From an uncultured Solobacterium sp. (GTDB taxonomy: Bacteria > Bacillota_I > Bacilli_A > Erysipelotrichales > Erysipelotrichaceae), in NCBI GenBank assembly GCA_905194705.1, contig CAJJTI010000028.1:1-17167 (forward strand): DNA of 17,167 nucleotides. Reading direction: 5' to 3'. The notes below the pieces were generated by a model. The model did no database searches, was not told where the DNA came from, and saw nothing but the letters and a program-made list of their open reading frames with translations. Positions within the stretch are counted from its first letter, which is position 1. Every line of letters begins with the position of its first letter. Positions 1-8,232 of this stretch are shown in pieces. The position numbers and the translations under genes were made by a program.

Positions 1-50
1 TATCTCAAAGCATATTTATAAATAAGGGTCAACCACACGATTGTAGATTG

Positions 51-76
51 TTAGAAAAAAATTTATTTTTTTCTAA
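51..76. repeat. perfect AT-rich inverted repeat upstream of queA
   Basis: The arms 51–61 and 66–76 are exact reverse complements of 11 bases (TTAG followed by seven A, and its complement) around a 4-nt loop. Only one of the eleven pairs is G-C. It could be a weak bidirectional terminator for a gene left of the window, or a protein-binding palindrome. The run of T lies inside the right arm rather than after it, so it is not a textbook terminator. The rest of 1–181 shows no gene and no promoter I would defend. Confidence 0.6.
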
Positions 77-166
77 TTAACCTGTTTTATAGGCCTAAAT
101 TCACTTTTTCTATATCAAAAAAAGCTTGTCTCATTGCATGATATACAAAAAACGATTACACTATTC

Positions 167-172
167 GAGAGG
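167..172 (+). promoter_or_regulatory. ribosome binding site that sets the queA start
   Basis: GAGAGG lies 9 nt before the ATG at 182. The in-frame ATG at 138 lacks such a site and its translation adds residues that do not belong to the family, so 182 is preferred. Confidence 0.75.
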
Positions 173-181
173 TTTATTAAT

Positions 182-1213
182 ATGAAAACAAGTGAATTTG
201 ATTATAACTTACCGCAAGAGTTAATTGCGCAAACACCTTTAAAGGACAGAACTACAAGTAGAATGCTTGTCGTTCATAAAAACAGTGGAGAATTAGAACA
301 TAAACATTTTTTTGATATCGTTGATTATTTCCATGCAGGAGATGTTCTAGTACGGAATAATACTAAAGTTATTCCTGCTCGTTTATTTGGTACAAAAGAA
401 GAAACTGGAGCACATGTTGAAGTATTACTATTAAGACAAGAACCAGATGATATTTGGGAATGTTTAGTAGGAAATGCAAAAGTTGTTAAGATTGGTACTG
501 TTGTATCTTTCCATGATGGCCGTTTAAGAGCACAATGTACAGAAATTGGTGAAAAAGGTATTCGTAAGATGAAAATGCTTTATGATGGTATTTTTACAGA
601 AATACTGGATGAATTAGGTACAGTTCCATTACCACCATATATTAAAGAAAAACTTGATGATCCAAATCGTTATCAAACAGTATATGCAAAAGTTGAAGGC
701 AGTGCTGCTGCACCAACTGCTGGATTACATTTCACACCTGAAACATTCAAAAAACTTGAAGAAAAAGGTGTACAAATTCTAGATGTTACTTTACATGTTG
801 GTTTAGGTACATTTAGACCGATGGATACAGAAAATATTGAAGAACATGTTATGCACAGTGAAGTGTATCATATGTCCAAAGAAACAGCTGATGCATTAAA
901 TCTAGCAAAAAAAGAAGGAAGACGTATTATTGCAATTGGTACAACTTCTGTTAGAACCCTTGAATCCGTATGGAATCGTTTTAATACATTTGCTGAATGC
1001 TCTGGAGAAACAGCTTTATTTATTTATCCAGGATATGAGTGGCATACAATAGACTGTATGTTAACAAATTTCCATTTACCAAAATCCACATTACTGATGA
1101 TGATTTCTTCTTTTGCAGGAAAAGAATTAATCTTCAAAGCCTATGAAGAAGCTGTTAAAGAAAGATATCGTTTCTTCTCCTTTGGCGATTGCATGTTTAT
1201 TACAAATGAGTAA
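182..1213 (+). CDS. queA: S-adenosylmethionine:tRNA ribosyltransferase-isomerase (QueA)
   Basis: QueA transfers and isomerises the ribosyl part of S-adenosylmethionine onto 7-aminomethyl-7-deazaguanine at the tRNA wobble position, giving epoxyqueuosine. It is cytoplasmic. The 343-residue product has the usual family length. It starts with the typical [17 protein letters not shown], followed by the [10 protein letters not shown] segment and [14 protein letters not shown]. Further on are the conserved blocks [34 protein letters not shown] and, near the end, [13 protein letters not shown]. The start is the ATG at 182 because it has a Shine-Dalgarno site and gives the standard N-terminus; an ATG 48 nt upstream is in frame but unsupported. 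The last 8 nt overlap queH, the enzyme for the next step, so the two are surely co-transcribed. Identification is very secure from sequence alone. Confidence 0.97.
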   Translation: MKTSEFDYNLPQELIAQTPLKDRTTSRMLVVHKNSGELEHKHFFDIVDYFHAGDVLVRNNTKVIPARLFGTKEETGAHVEVLLLRQEPDDIWECLVGNAKVVKIGTVVSFHDGRLRAQCTEIGEKGIRKMKMLYDGIFTEILDELGTVPLPPYIKEKLDDPNRYQTVYAKVEGSAAAPTAGLHFTPETFKKLEEKGVQILDVTLHVGLGTFRPMDTENIEEHVMHSEVYHMSKETADALNLAKKEGRRIIAIGTTSVRTLESVWNRFNTFAECSGETALFIYPGYEWHTIDCMLTNFHLPKSTLLMMISSFAGKELIFKAYEEAVKERYRFFSFGDCMFITNE

Positions 1214-1883
1214 AGAAGAATTTTACGCTTACAAATTAAGACGCAAGCAAGAAAATAAACCAAATTATTATCTTCAATCATTAAAAGAAATTGAAGAAAT
1301 AAAAAAAACATATACAGATAGAAAGCCAAAGCTATTACTGCATACGTGTTGTGCAGTATGTGCTGGCTGGCCATTAGAATTTCTAAGCTCTGTATTTGAT
1401 ATTACCATTTACTACAACAACTCAAATATTTACCCTCTGAGTGAATATAACCGTAGAAAAGATGAATTAATCCGTCTTGTGCATGAAATATATGGCGAAG
1501 AAATTCAAATGATATTTCCACCCTATGATAATCTGTCTTACACAAAAAAATTAGAACCATTAAAAGATGAACCTGAAGGCTATTTAAGATGTTTCTATTG
1601 CTATGCACTAAGAATGCGTGAAGCTTATGAATACGCTAATGACAATCACTTTGATTACTTCACAACTGTTATGACTATCTCTAGGCAAAAAGACAGCCTA
1701 AAGCTAAATGAAATAGGCCATAGCTTAGAAAAGAAATTTCCTTCTGTAAAATATTTTTATTCTGACTTCAAGAAAAGTGGTGGACAAGTTCGCAGAGATG
1801 AAATTGTTCATGAATATAACTTATACAGTCAAGATTATTGTGGATGCATATATTCCTATAACGAAAGAAAGAAACGAGATTAG
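1206..1883 (+). CDS. queH: epoxyqueuosine reductase QueH (DUF208 family)
   Basis: QueH reduces epoxyqueuosine to queuosine in tRNA and is the non-orthologous replacement for cobalamin-dependent QueG. The 225-residue product shows the family's cysteine pattern: HTCCAVCAG (C48, C49, C52), CFYC (C129, C132) and a late CGC (C212, C214). Such cysteines bind an iron-sulfur cluster and a second metal site in characterised QueH; which residues do which here is inferred. YYNNSNIYP near residue 69 and [11 protein letters not shown] near 153 are also typical. The ATG at 1206 sits in the queA stop region (ATGAGTAA), an 8-nt overlap with no good Shine-Dalgarno site, which suggests translational coupling. 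A longer in-frame start at 1143 would overlap queA by 71 nt and is less likely. The stop overlaps the convergent gene on the other strand. QueA plus QueH in one operon strongly supports the call. Confidence 0.93.
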   Translation: MSKEEFYAYKLRRKQENKPNYYLQSLKEIEEIKKTYTDRKPKLLLHTCCAVCAGWPLEFLSSVFDITIYYNNSNIYPLSEYNRRKDELIRLVHEIYGEEIQMIFPPYDNLSYTKKLEPLKDEPEGYLRCFYCYALRMREAYEYANDNHFDYFTTVMTISRQKDSLKLNEIGHSLEKKFPSVKYFYSDFKKSGGQVRRDEIVHEYNLYSQDYCGCIYSYNERKKRD

Positions 1884-1900
1884 TTCGTTTCTTTTGTTTT
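1868..1900. terminator. probable bidirectional terminator inside two convergent gene ends
   Basis: The arms 1868–1877 (AAAGAAACGA) and 1885–1894 pair over 10 bp around a 7-nt loop, followed on the plus strand by TTGTTTT-type sequence. Read on the minus strand the stem is followed by CTTTCGTTAT, a poorer U-tract. The hairpin lies across the last codons of queH and of the LtaS-type gene, whose stop codons (1881–1883 and 1880–1882) overlap within the loop. No other terminator is visible between the two transcription units. Confidence 0.72.
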
Positions 1901-3754
1901 ATAATAATCAATTTTTAATATTTTTTTAGATATATCAAGTAATCTTTCAAAACCAACGATTTCTTGTTCAGCTTTATCTGTATCATATCCATTTGTATAA
2001 TAGAAAGAATCTGTAAGCATATCATAACGATAATAATCATTCGCTAGTTCTCCATAATTCGCAAAGAAGAATCCATTATAGCTAGGATCAAAAATATCTC
2101 TACCTAATACACATTTCTCGTCATATGAGTAGTCATATAAATTCGCTATTGTTGGTAAAAAATCTAATAAAGTAGATACTTTGCTGTATTCAACTGGCTC
2201 TAAATCTGTTGCATAGATAAATAAATCTGTGTCATTAAATGTATAGAAGTTTTCTAAACCTGTCTGTTCAAAAAAATCATCACAGTTTTGATATTCCATA
2301 CCTTTAACAATATGATCACCAAAAAATACAATCGCTAAATTATCTAAAGTTCCTGTATATTCTGCCTGGTCCATAATTTCTTTTAGTGCTCTATCTAAAT
2401 CCATGTTTTTTGCAAAGAAAGATACATATCTATCATCTAATTCAGGATATTTTGCCCGTATTTTCTCTACATCTTCTTCACTTACACCTACTGAATCTAA
2501 TGTATATGGTTGATGACCACTATATGTAATCCAGTACAACATCAATGGATAATCTGCATCAGCGATAATATATTTCAGCTTTTCACCAATTTCCAAGTCA
2601 CTTCTTTCATCCATCATACCAAAGCTTGTGCAGTCATAGAAATCATCATAGCCTAGACGTGCAAACATATTAAAACGATTATAGTAATTACCATAGTTAT
2701 TATGTATTGCTATAGTTGTATAACCATTTTCTTTAAATAAATTAGCTAATGTTACAGGATATGTATTATTAACATATTTATAACAAACAGGTTCCCCTTC
2801 ACTGCTTGGAACGATAGAAGTATTCGCCATAAATTCGCTGTCACTGGTACTTCCAGAAAGAGCTGGTGTATTGAAGTTGGAAATAGTTATACCTTCATGT
2901 TTTAACTTGTATATTGTTGGCGTTAAATCTTCATCCATACCAAATTCATTAAAAGATTCAGCCTGTACAAATAATATATTTTTACCTTTTAATAATCCTG
3001 TAAAATCATTTGTATTTATTACTCTTTCTTTATTATCTAAATAATCTTCTATTTCTGATATATATGTGTTAGTATCATTTGTCTGCACTATTAAATCATG
3101 AATATCTTTATATCCTAATGTAACTAAGCCAAATTTTTCAACAAACAAAGCTACATTAGAAACCGTATCATATACATAATAATCAGTTTTATATAACTGG
3201 AATAAATCTTCCGTATTTTTTGTACTCAATATTAAATCATTATAGTCTTGATATCCTGCTCTTACTGGTTGAATTACTAGCAAACCAGCTAATTTCAATA
3301 ATATTCTTTGTTTGAATTTTAATTGTTTTCTCTGGATTAAAAAGTATAGTACATAAAATACAACCGTAATAACAAGCAAGATAACTATTGGTGTAAAGTC
3401 ACCCTTCTCTATTAATTCCATTGCTGAATCTTTCGCTCCGACAACTTCATCTTTTAAACCAATTGCTGTACGTAAACGATAATATGAGCCAAAACCACGA
3501 TAATATATTTTTTGGCTGATTAAATATAAGGAATATATACCAACAAGTATAAAATTAATTAATTTATTTAAAGATGCTCCAAATAACCATGTAATACCAA
3601 GAATAATTAATATAAAGAGTTTTACTAGTTGTTCCTCATAAATGGAAGATACCGATAAAGAGTTTGTTACAAATTGAATAAACCAAATAATAGAAGCACA
3701 ATAAAGCAGTTCTATTCCATAAAAAGTAATATATTTTTTTAACTTATCTTTCAC
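1880..3754 (-). CDS. LtaS-type polyglycerolphosphate transferase/sulfatase-fold enzyme (second of pair)
   Basis: A 624-residue membrane enzyme of the lipoteichoic acid synthase family, which moves glycerolphosphate from phosphatidylglycerol onto a growing chain outside the membrane. About five membrane segments lie near residues 13–31, 45–62, 65–83, 121–141 and 150–163, followed by an extracellular alkaline-phosphatase-fold domain from about 255. Expected metal and catalytic residues are all visible: E266 in VQAESF, the nucleophile T303 in GSTSDSEF, H414 in YSGH, and D480–H481 in FFGDH. R360 in YYNR fits the glycerolphosphate-binding arginine. The start is GTG at 3754, overlapping the upstream gene's TGA as GTGA, with AAGGAG 7 nt before it. 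A different phosphoglycerol transferase substrate, such as a glycan or glycolipid primer, cannot be excluded. The family call is secure; the exact polymer is inferred. Confidence 0.88.
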   Translation of the reverse strand: MKDKLKKYITFYGIELLYCASIIWFIQFVTNSLSVSSIYEEQLVKLFILIILGITWLFGASLNKLINFILVGIYSLYLISQKIYYRGFGSYYRLRTAIGLKDEVVGAKDSAMELIEKGDFTPIVILLVITVVFYVLYFLIQRKQLKFKQRILLKLAGLLVIQPVRAGYQDYNDLILSTKNTEDLFQLYKTDYYVYDTVSNVALFVEKFGLVTLGYKDIHDLIVQTNDTNTYISEIEDYLDNKERVINTNDFTGLLKGKNILFVQAESFNEFGMDEDLTPTIYKLKHEGITISNFNTPALSGSTSDSEFMANTSIVPSSEGEPVCYKYVNNTYPVTLANLFKENGYTTIAIHNNYGNYYNRFNMFARLGYDDFYDCTSFGMMDERSDLEIGEKLKYIIADADYPLMLYWITYSGHQPYTLDSVGVSEEDVEKIRAKYPELDDRYVSFFAKNMDLDRALKEIMDQAEYTGTLDNLAIVFFGDHIVKGMEYQNCDDFFEQTGLENFYTFNDTDLFIYATDLEPVEYSKVSTLLDFLPTIANLYDYSYDEKCVLGRDIFDPSYNGFFFANYGELANDYYRYDMLTDSFYYTNGYDTDKAEQEIVGFERLLDISKKILKIDYYKTKETN

Positions 3755-5832
3755 TCACTATCTCCTTTTTTACCAAATAAATAATCAAAATAATCCAGTT
3801 TTAAAACAGCCTCACAATATTTTATCTTATTACTTACGATATTCTTCATCTTTTTAATATATGCATCTGTTACAACAGTTGTACTATCTTCAGGTATAAA
3901 AGTATCACTCCACGCTAAATATGTACCTTTATCTGTTTTCCAGTCATAATTGATATTAAAAACTAGAGGTGTTGTACTAGATAATACATCTCTACCAGGT
4001 AATAATCTAGAATCATATTCTACACCAAATAAATTACATAATGTTGGTAATATATCTAAACTTGATACAGGATCATCTACAATAATTGGATCATTATCTT
4101 CTAAACAACCTGACCAGATAATTAATCTATTATGATCTCTTTCTAAATAATTAGTAACATTATATCCATACAATTCTGATAGATATGGCATATTTCCTAA
4201 AGAAGCGTTGTAATCTAATCCATAAGGGAAATGATCAGCACCTAATACAATAACCGTATCATCTGCTATGCCTTTTTCTTCTAATGCATTAACAAGATAA
4301 GTCAATGCATCTTCCAGTTCCATATTTGCTGCTAAATACCCTTTAACTTCATCACTGTATGGTAAATCTGCCACCCTATCCCAGTTCTTTTTTGTCATTG
4401 CATTGGCATTTTTAGAATAACCATTATGACCACTTACGGTCATGTAATAAACATTGAATGGCTGTTCATCAATATACATAGGAACTGTACCTTCCATCAT
4501 TTCTAAATCACTTTGAGGCCACTCTTTTTGAACATATTGTTCCATACCATTACCATATCCCATAAAGCCATGAGAATAGCCTAAATTGTTATGTGTTTTA
4601 TTTCTATCGTAATAAGTATAGTCATTATTATGGAACGCCCATCCATTATAATGTAAACGATTTAATTGTGATCCTATTGTTAGATAGTTGTTATTATCAT
4701 AAGTTGATTTTAATGATGAACCACCAAGCATTGGTAACATACCAAAAATATTTTCATACTCTCCACCAGTTGTACCAGCACTTGCAGGTTGATAATAATC
4801 AGTGAAATTAATTCCTTTTGTCGCAAGACGATATAGTGTTGGTGTTCTATTTTCATCAATAACTTCTGCACTGAACGCTTCCGCTGACAGCATGATTAAA
4901 TTCTTTCCCTTAAATAAGCCTGTATATTCATTTTGTAATGATGCACTTTGACTTTGTACATATTGATCAAGTTGAATATATGCGTCAGAAGCATGCTCTT
5001 CTAATGTTTCAAAATCAATATCCATGATATTTTTATCATAGTGCTTAATTTCTTCAGTAACAGGCGTTTCAACAATTTCTTCTTCATTACTGAAAGATAC
5101 ATCTGCTTTATTAAAAATATTCTTTTCAGCATCTAAAATTATTGAATGCATCAATCCAAAACTCGCTACTGAAGATTGATAATTATATTCTGTAGAATAT
5201 AAACGTTTATATTTGTCATTCATATTGATACAACATATTTGTCCACAATAACTGATTACACAAGAAACAGCAATTAGCACAAGATGCAATTTATTATCTT
5301 TCTTTCCATCATCCCACTTTAAACGTGTTTTAAAATATATAATTGACGGTAAAGAAAACAACAAAATATGCAGTAATCCGTTAAAACAGAATACAATTTC
5401 AAAAATCATGCCAATAAAGCCACCAAGAGCGTCTCCACCACCTGCAGTTACCGTATTTACATCATAGAAAATCTTAAACACATAGTAGATAAAATAATTT
5501 GCAATAAAAATAACAGTAATTGTAACTAATACTATTGTCCGAATTCTACGATTAACAATCTCTTTTTTTGTTAAAGAGCTGATGAAATAGATTAAACAAG
5601 ATAAAGCTATCGCATATAACAAGATATATACCAATGAAATATCCCATGATGTATTCATTGTGCTGGCTTTTAAAATACATTCTAAATAAAAGAAAGAAAG
5701 CGAAAAATATCCTATTACTTTTAATGCATTAGGCATTCTTTTTTCTTTTTCGTTTTCAATCTTTTTTTCTATAACAGGTTCAACCTGTAATTTAATTGTT
5801 TTTATATTTTTCTTCTTAAAACTTTTTCCCAT
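3751..5832 (-). CDS. LtaS-type polyglycerolphosphate transferase/sulfatase-fold enzyme (first of pair)
   Basis: A 693-residue relative of lipoteichoic acid synthase. A charged, lysine-rich cytoplasmic stretch of about 35 residues precedes five membrane segments (about 36–56, 64–86, 97–119, 134–167, 182–202). A linker rich in glutamate follows around 245–265, then the sulfatase-fold domain from about 305. Candidate metal and catalytic residues are E318 in SAEAF, T354 in GTTGGEY, H469 in VSGH, and D533–H534 in GADH; R410 in YYDR matches the substrate arginine. The sequence after the nucleophile (TTGGEY) differs from its neighbour's TSDSEF, so the two are old paralogues rather than a recent duplication. 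The ATG at 5832 has AAAGGAG 7 nt upstream. Its TGA overlaps the GTG of the next gene. Likely active, but acceptor or chain-length role (primase versus polymerase) is unknown. Confidence 0.87.
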   Translation of the reverse strand: MGKSFKKKNIKTIKLQVEPVIEKKIENEKEKRMPNALKVIGYFSLSFFYLECILKASTMNTSWDISLVYILLYAIALSCLIYFISSLTKKEIVNRRIRTIVLVTITVIFIANYFIYYVFKIFYDVNTVTAGGGDALGGFIGMIFEIVFCFNGLLHILLFSLPSIIYFKTRLKWDDGKKDNKLHLVLIAVSCVISYCGQICCINMNDKYKRLYSTEYNYQSSVASFGLMHSIILDAEKNIFNKADVSFSNEEEIVETPVTEEIKHYDKNIMDIDFETLEEHASDAYIQLDQYVQSQSASLQNEYTGLFKGKNLIMLSAEAFSAEVIDENRTPTLYRLATKGINFTDYYQPASAGTTGGEYENIFGMLPMLGGSSLKSTYDNNNYLTIGSQLNRLHYNGWAFHNNDYTYYDRNKTHNNLGYSHGFMGYGNGMEQYVQKEWPQSDLEMMEGTVPMYIDEQPFNVYYMTVSGHNGYSKNANAMTKKNWDRVADLPYSDEVKGYLAANMELEDALTYLVNALEEKGIADDTVIVLGADHFPYGLDYNASLGNMPYLSELYGYNVTNYLERDHNRLIIWSGCLEDNDPIIVDDPVSSLDILPTLCNLFGVEYDSRLLPGRDVLSSTTPLVFNINYDWKTDKGTYLAWSDTFIPEDSTTVVTDAYIKKMKNIVSNKIKYCEAVLKLDYFDYLFGKKGDSE
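3762..3767 (-). promoter_or_regulatory. ribosome binding site for the GTG-started LtaS-type gene
   Basis: AAGGAG lies 7 nt before the GTG at 3754–3752, inside the end of the upstream coding region. It supports the unusual GTG start and the GTGA overlap. Confidence 0.85.
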
Positions 5833-5859
5833 ATTAAAACTCCTTTAAGAGCATACAAT

Positions 5860-5888
5860 ATGTTAAAAACATTTTAATAAAATTTCAA
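5860..5888 (-). promoter_or_regulatory. probable sigma-A promoter for the LtaS-type pair
   Basis: On the minus strand, TTGAAA (5883–5888, 5 of 6 consensus) and TAACAT (5860–5865, 4 of 6) are separated by exactly 17 nt. It lies in the only sizeable gap (5833–5910) between murF and the LtaS-type genes. No convincing terminator lies in the gap, so the pair may be read both from here and by read-through. Confidence 0.55.
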
Positions 5889-5910
5889 TACATCAATTTT
5901 CTAAATTTGC

Positions 5911-7488
5911 TTATTTACTGAAAGCATCCGGTAAATCATTTTCTAATAAAATCGTGTCACTTGTAGAAGCGTGGCTATATATATATGTAAATGCTTCTCT
6001 AACATGATTTACGACAAGGATTTGATTTTCTGGATATCCATTTTCTGTTAAGCCTTTATAGATAGGTGCTGTTTGTTCTTTACCAACCAAAATAACAAAA
6101 TCCACATTATCAATCATATCTTTACCAAACTGATAATTGATTTCACTTTGTCTTTCACCTAAATCAATCATTCCTGGAGTAACAATATATTTATGATTAG
6201 GCATATTTCCTAATACTGTAACAGCCATATGTGCACCACTAGGATTAGCATTAAAGGCATCATCAATAAAAGTATAACCATTTATTTTTTTAAGTTCTAA
6301 ACGGTGTTCTACCTGTTTCATTTCTTTAACACCTTTTTCAATTACATTCCAGCTAATTCCATAGTTTCTAGCACAAGCAATAGCTGATAATATATTCAAT
6401 ATATTTAATTCCCCTAACAGTTTTGTTGTAAGAGCAATTCTTTCATTTTGATGAACCACAGTAAAAGAAGAACCTGTCGGATGATATTGAATATCTACAG
6501 CACGATAATCAACGTTTTCATTTTGGATACCATAAGTGATAATTTTAACGGGATTTTTCACTTTATAATTACGTATGAGCTCATTATCGTAATTCAATAT
6601 TCCTACACCATCTTTTGGTAACATTTCAATCATCTGCATCTTTTCATGCGTGATATTTTCCTGTGTTTTAAATGTTTGTAAATGTTGAGGACCAATAGAA
6701 GTTACGATACCAACTTGTGGATGAACAAAATTCATTAGTTCTATAATATCCCCAACTTTATCTGCACCCATTTCACAAACAAATATATCATGAATTGGTT
6801 TTAGCATTTCTCGAATTGTTCTTGTAATACCCATTGGTGTATTAAACGATGATGGTGTCATTAAAGTATTGTATTTTTGTGAAAGAATTGCACGTACAAC
6901 ATTTTTTGTAGATGTCTTTCCATAACTTCCAGTAATACCAACTATCTTTAAATTTCCATGATTTTGTAACATTTTTTTCGCATCATTGATGTAATAATTT
7001 TGTACTGCCTTTTCAATTGGGGTTGTTAAACAAGCCATTGGATAAATTAGTAACCAGATACCGTAATATGCTATTAGAAGTAATAATGCTGGTAATAACT
7101 TTGTGCTAAATTTAGATAAGACAAAAAATAGAATGAAAACCAAAGCATTTAAAACTACAATCTGTCTTTTTACTCTACCTGTATAAACCAATGGTTTAAT
7201 ATAATTTTTTTTCTTTTCCTTTGTTATAAGTAAAAATGCTAATAAAAGTAGACAAATACTGCTTAATATATAAATAAGTGTTTCAGATAATACAAAAGAT
7301 AATACAAGTAGAAGGATAAAAGAAAATAAGACAACAATATTATCTTTAAGAATTGTTATTTTGTTTTCTTTTAACCAGGTTGTAAATCTCGTTAATTCGT
7401 AACGATTTTGTTGAAACATATGTAAAGCATGTTTCTCTGGCACTAATAGAAATATAAAAGCACAGATAATGATAATAAACTGCCACAT
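5911..7488 (-). CDS. murF: membrane-anchored MurF-type ligase (UDP-MurNAc-tripeptide–D-Ala-D-Ala ligase)
   Basis: MurF adds D-Ala-D-Ala to UDP-MurNAc-tripeptide using ATP, the last cytoplasmic ligation of the peptidoglycan precursor. The 525-residue protein has a hydrophobic N-terminus of about 155 residues with some five membrane segments (about 1–16, 51–67, 70–88, 108–125, 129–152), replacing the usual UDP-substrate-binding domain. The Mur ligase core follows: P-loop GITGSYGKTST (184–194), CEMGAD with E239, H269 in GPQHL, a lysine near 283 that fits the carbamylated lysine, GELNILN (359–365; the family usually has histidine where L361 stands), HRLE near 395 and DDAFNANP (409–416). It ends in the MurF-like LLENDLPDAF. 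Start ATG 7488 has GAGGGAG 10 nt upstream. The stop of the upstream gene is 2 nt away. It could instead act on a related UDP-muropeptide or lipid-linked substrate; whether it is the cell's only MurF cannot be told. Confidence 0.82.
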   Translation of the reverse strand: MWQFIIIICAFIFLLVPEKHALHMFQQNRYELTRFTTWLKENKITILKDNIVVLFSFILLLVLSFVLSETLIYILSSICLLLLAFLLITKEKKKNYIKPLVYTGRVKRQIVVLNALVFILFFVLSKFSTKLLPALLLLIAYYGIWLLIYPMACLTTPIEKAVQNYYINDAKKMLQNHGNLKIVGITGSYGKTSTKNVVRAILSQKYNTLMTPSSFNTPMGITRTIREMLKPIHDIFVCEMGADKVGDIIELMNFVHPQVGIVTSIGPQHLQTFKTQENITHEKMQMIEMLPKDGVGILNYDNELIRNYKVKNPVKIITYGIQNENVDYRAVDIQYHPTGSSFTVVHQNERIALTTKLLGELNILNILSAIACARNYGISWNVIEKGVKEMKQVEHRLELKKINGYTFIDDAFNANPSGAHMAVTVLGNMPNHKYIVTPGMIDLGERQSEINYQFGKDMIDNVDFVILVGKEQTAPIYKGLTENGYPENQILVVNHVREAFTYIYSHASTSDTILLENDLPDAFSK

Positions 7489-7490
7489 GA

Positions 7491-8232
7491 CTAATAATCT
7501 CCCTCTAAAAAAGCATCAAGAACACGATTAAATCTTTCGTATTCATTCCAATATGCAAAATGATCCTGTCCTTCAAATATTGCTAGTCCTGCATCAGACA
7601 TCATTTCTTCCATCATTTTACCCATATATAAAGGTGCAGCTGTATCTTGATCTCCCCAGACTAGTAACGTTGGGCATTTAACATCTTTTAATAACGGTGT
7701 TACATCATCATTTACAACTTTAACAAATGTAGCTCTCATTTTTATAATCTGTAGAACCATGTCTATCCTGATATTTTTCAAGAGCTTCTTGATTACCTGT
7801 TTTTAGTAAAAACCATTTACCGATTTTATACATCTTTGTCTTTAGTTTCATCTTTCTAGAAGCTTTCGGTTTAATACCGGCAGCTCCTGTTAATACCATT
7901 TTATAAACAGGATAATGAGCTGCGTAATGAATTGCAAAACGACACCCAAAAGAGTGACCGATTAAAATTGGATTTTCAATATGATTTTTCTCAATAAAAT
8001 CTCTTAAGAAAGTTTCATAGTCTTCTACAGACCACGGAACACTTGGATCATCACTTTCCCCATGGCCTGGCAAATCGATATTATAGACAGAAAAATGTTT
8101 TTCTAAATGAGTTTCTATTTGACTCATCATAATCATTCTTTGTCCCCAACCATGCAGTAATATAACATCTTTTCCTACGCCACTATGTCGATAGGCTGTT
8201 TTTACGCCATTAAATACCCCAAAATCCGTCAT
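7491..8232 (-). pseudogene. alpha/beta hydrolase, split by a frameshift
   Basis: Two overlapping frames together make one alpha/beta-fold hydrolase of about 246 residues, the normal family length. The first frame (8232 to stop at 7720) carries the oxyanion segment LLHGWG (25–30), DLPGHGES (53–60) and nucleophile elbow GHSFG with S94. The second, open from about 7781 to 7491, carries WGDQD with the probable catalytic aspartate and GQDHF with the histidine. The reading frame must shift by +1 at a run of five A on the coding strand (7739–7743), where DYK joins MRATFVK. So all three catalytic residues survive but on separate frames. Either a recent one-base change, a short deletion in a loop, or a sequencing error explains this. 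The ATG at 8232 overlaps the kinase stop as ATGA. Substrate unknown. Confidence 0.82.

Noticed and set aside
77..181. preQ1 riboswitch ahead of queA
   Set aside because: Queuosine genes are often under preQ1 control, but I see no consensus stem or the conserved A-rich tail pairing, only AT-rich sequence. queA and queH act after preQ1 insertion and are less often regulated this way.
138..181. Upstream start for queA in frame
   Set aside because: It has no Shine-Dalgarno site and adds residues unlike the family, while ATG 182 has both a site and the normal N-terminus.
1141..1608. Antisense open frames of 68–77 codons opposite queA/queH
   Set aside because: They lie wholly opposite securely identified genes, lack ribosome binding sites and look like shadows of AT-rich coding sequence.
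3950..4805. Short plus-strand frames inside the LtaS-type gene
   Set aside because: No start signals or family-like sequence; the reverse strand encodes a protein with all catalytic motifs intact.
5833..5910. Terminator between murF and the LtaS-type gene
   Set aside because: Only tiny AT palindromes occur (for example around 5871–5883), with no stable stem and no T-run after it.
7737..7745. Programmed frameshift in the alpha/beta hydrolase
   Set aside because: The needed shift is +1 and there is no X XXY YYZ slippery heptamer, rare-codon hungry site or stimulatory hairpin that I can see. Mutation or read error is simpler.
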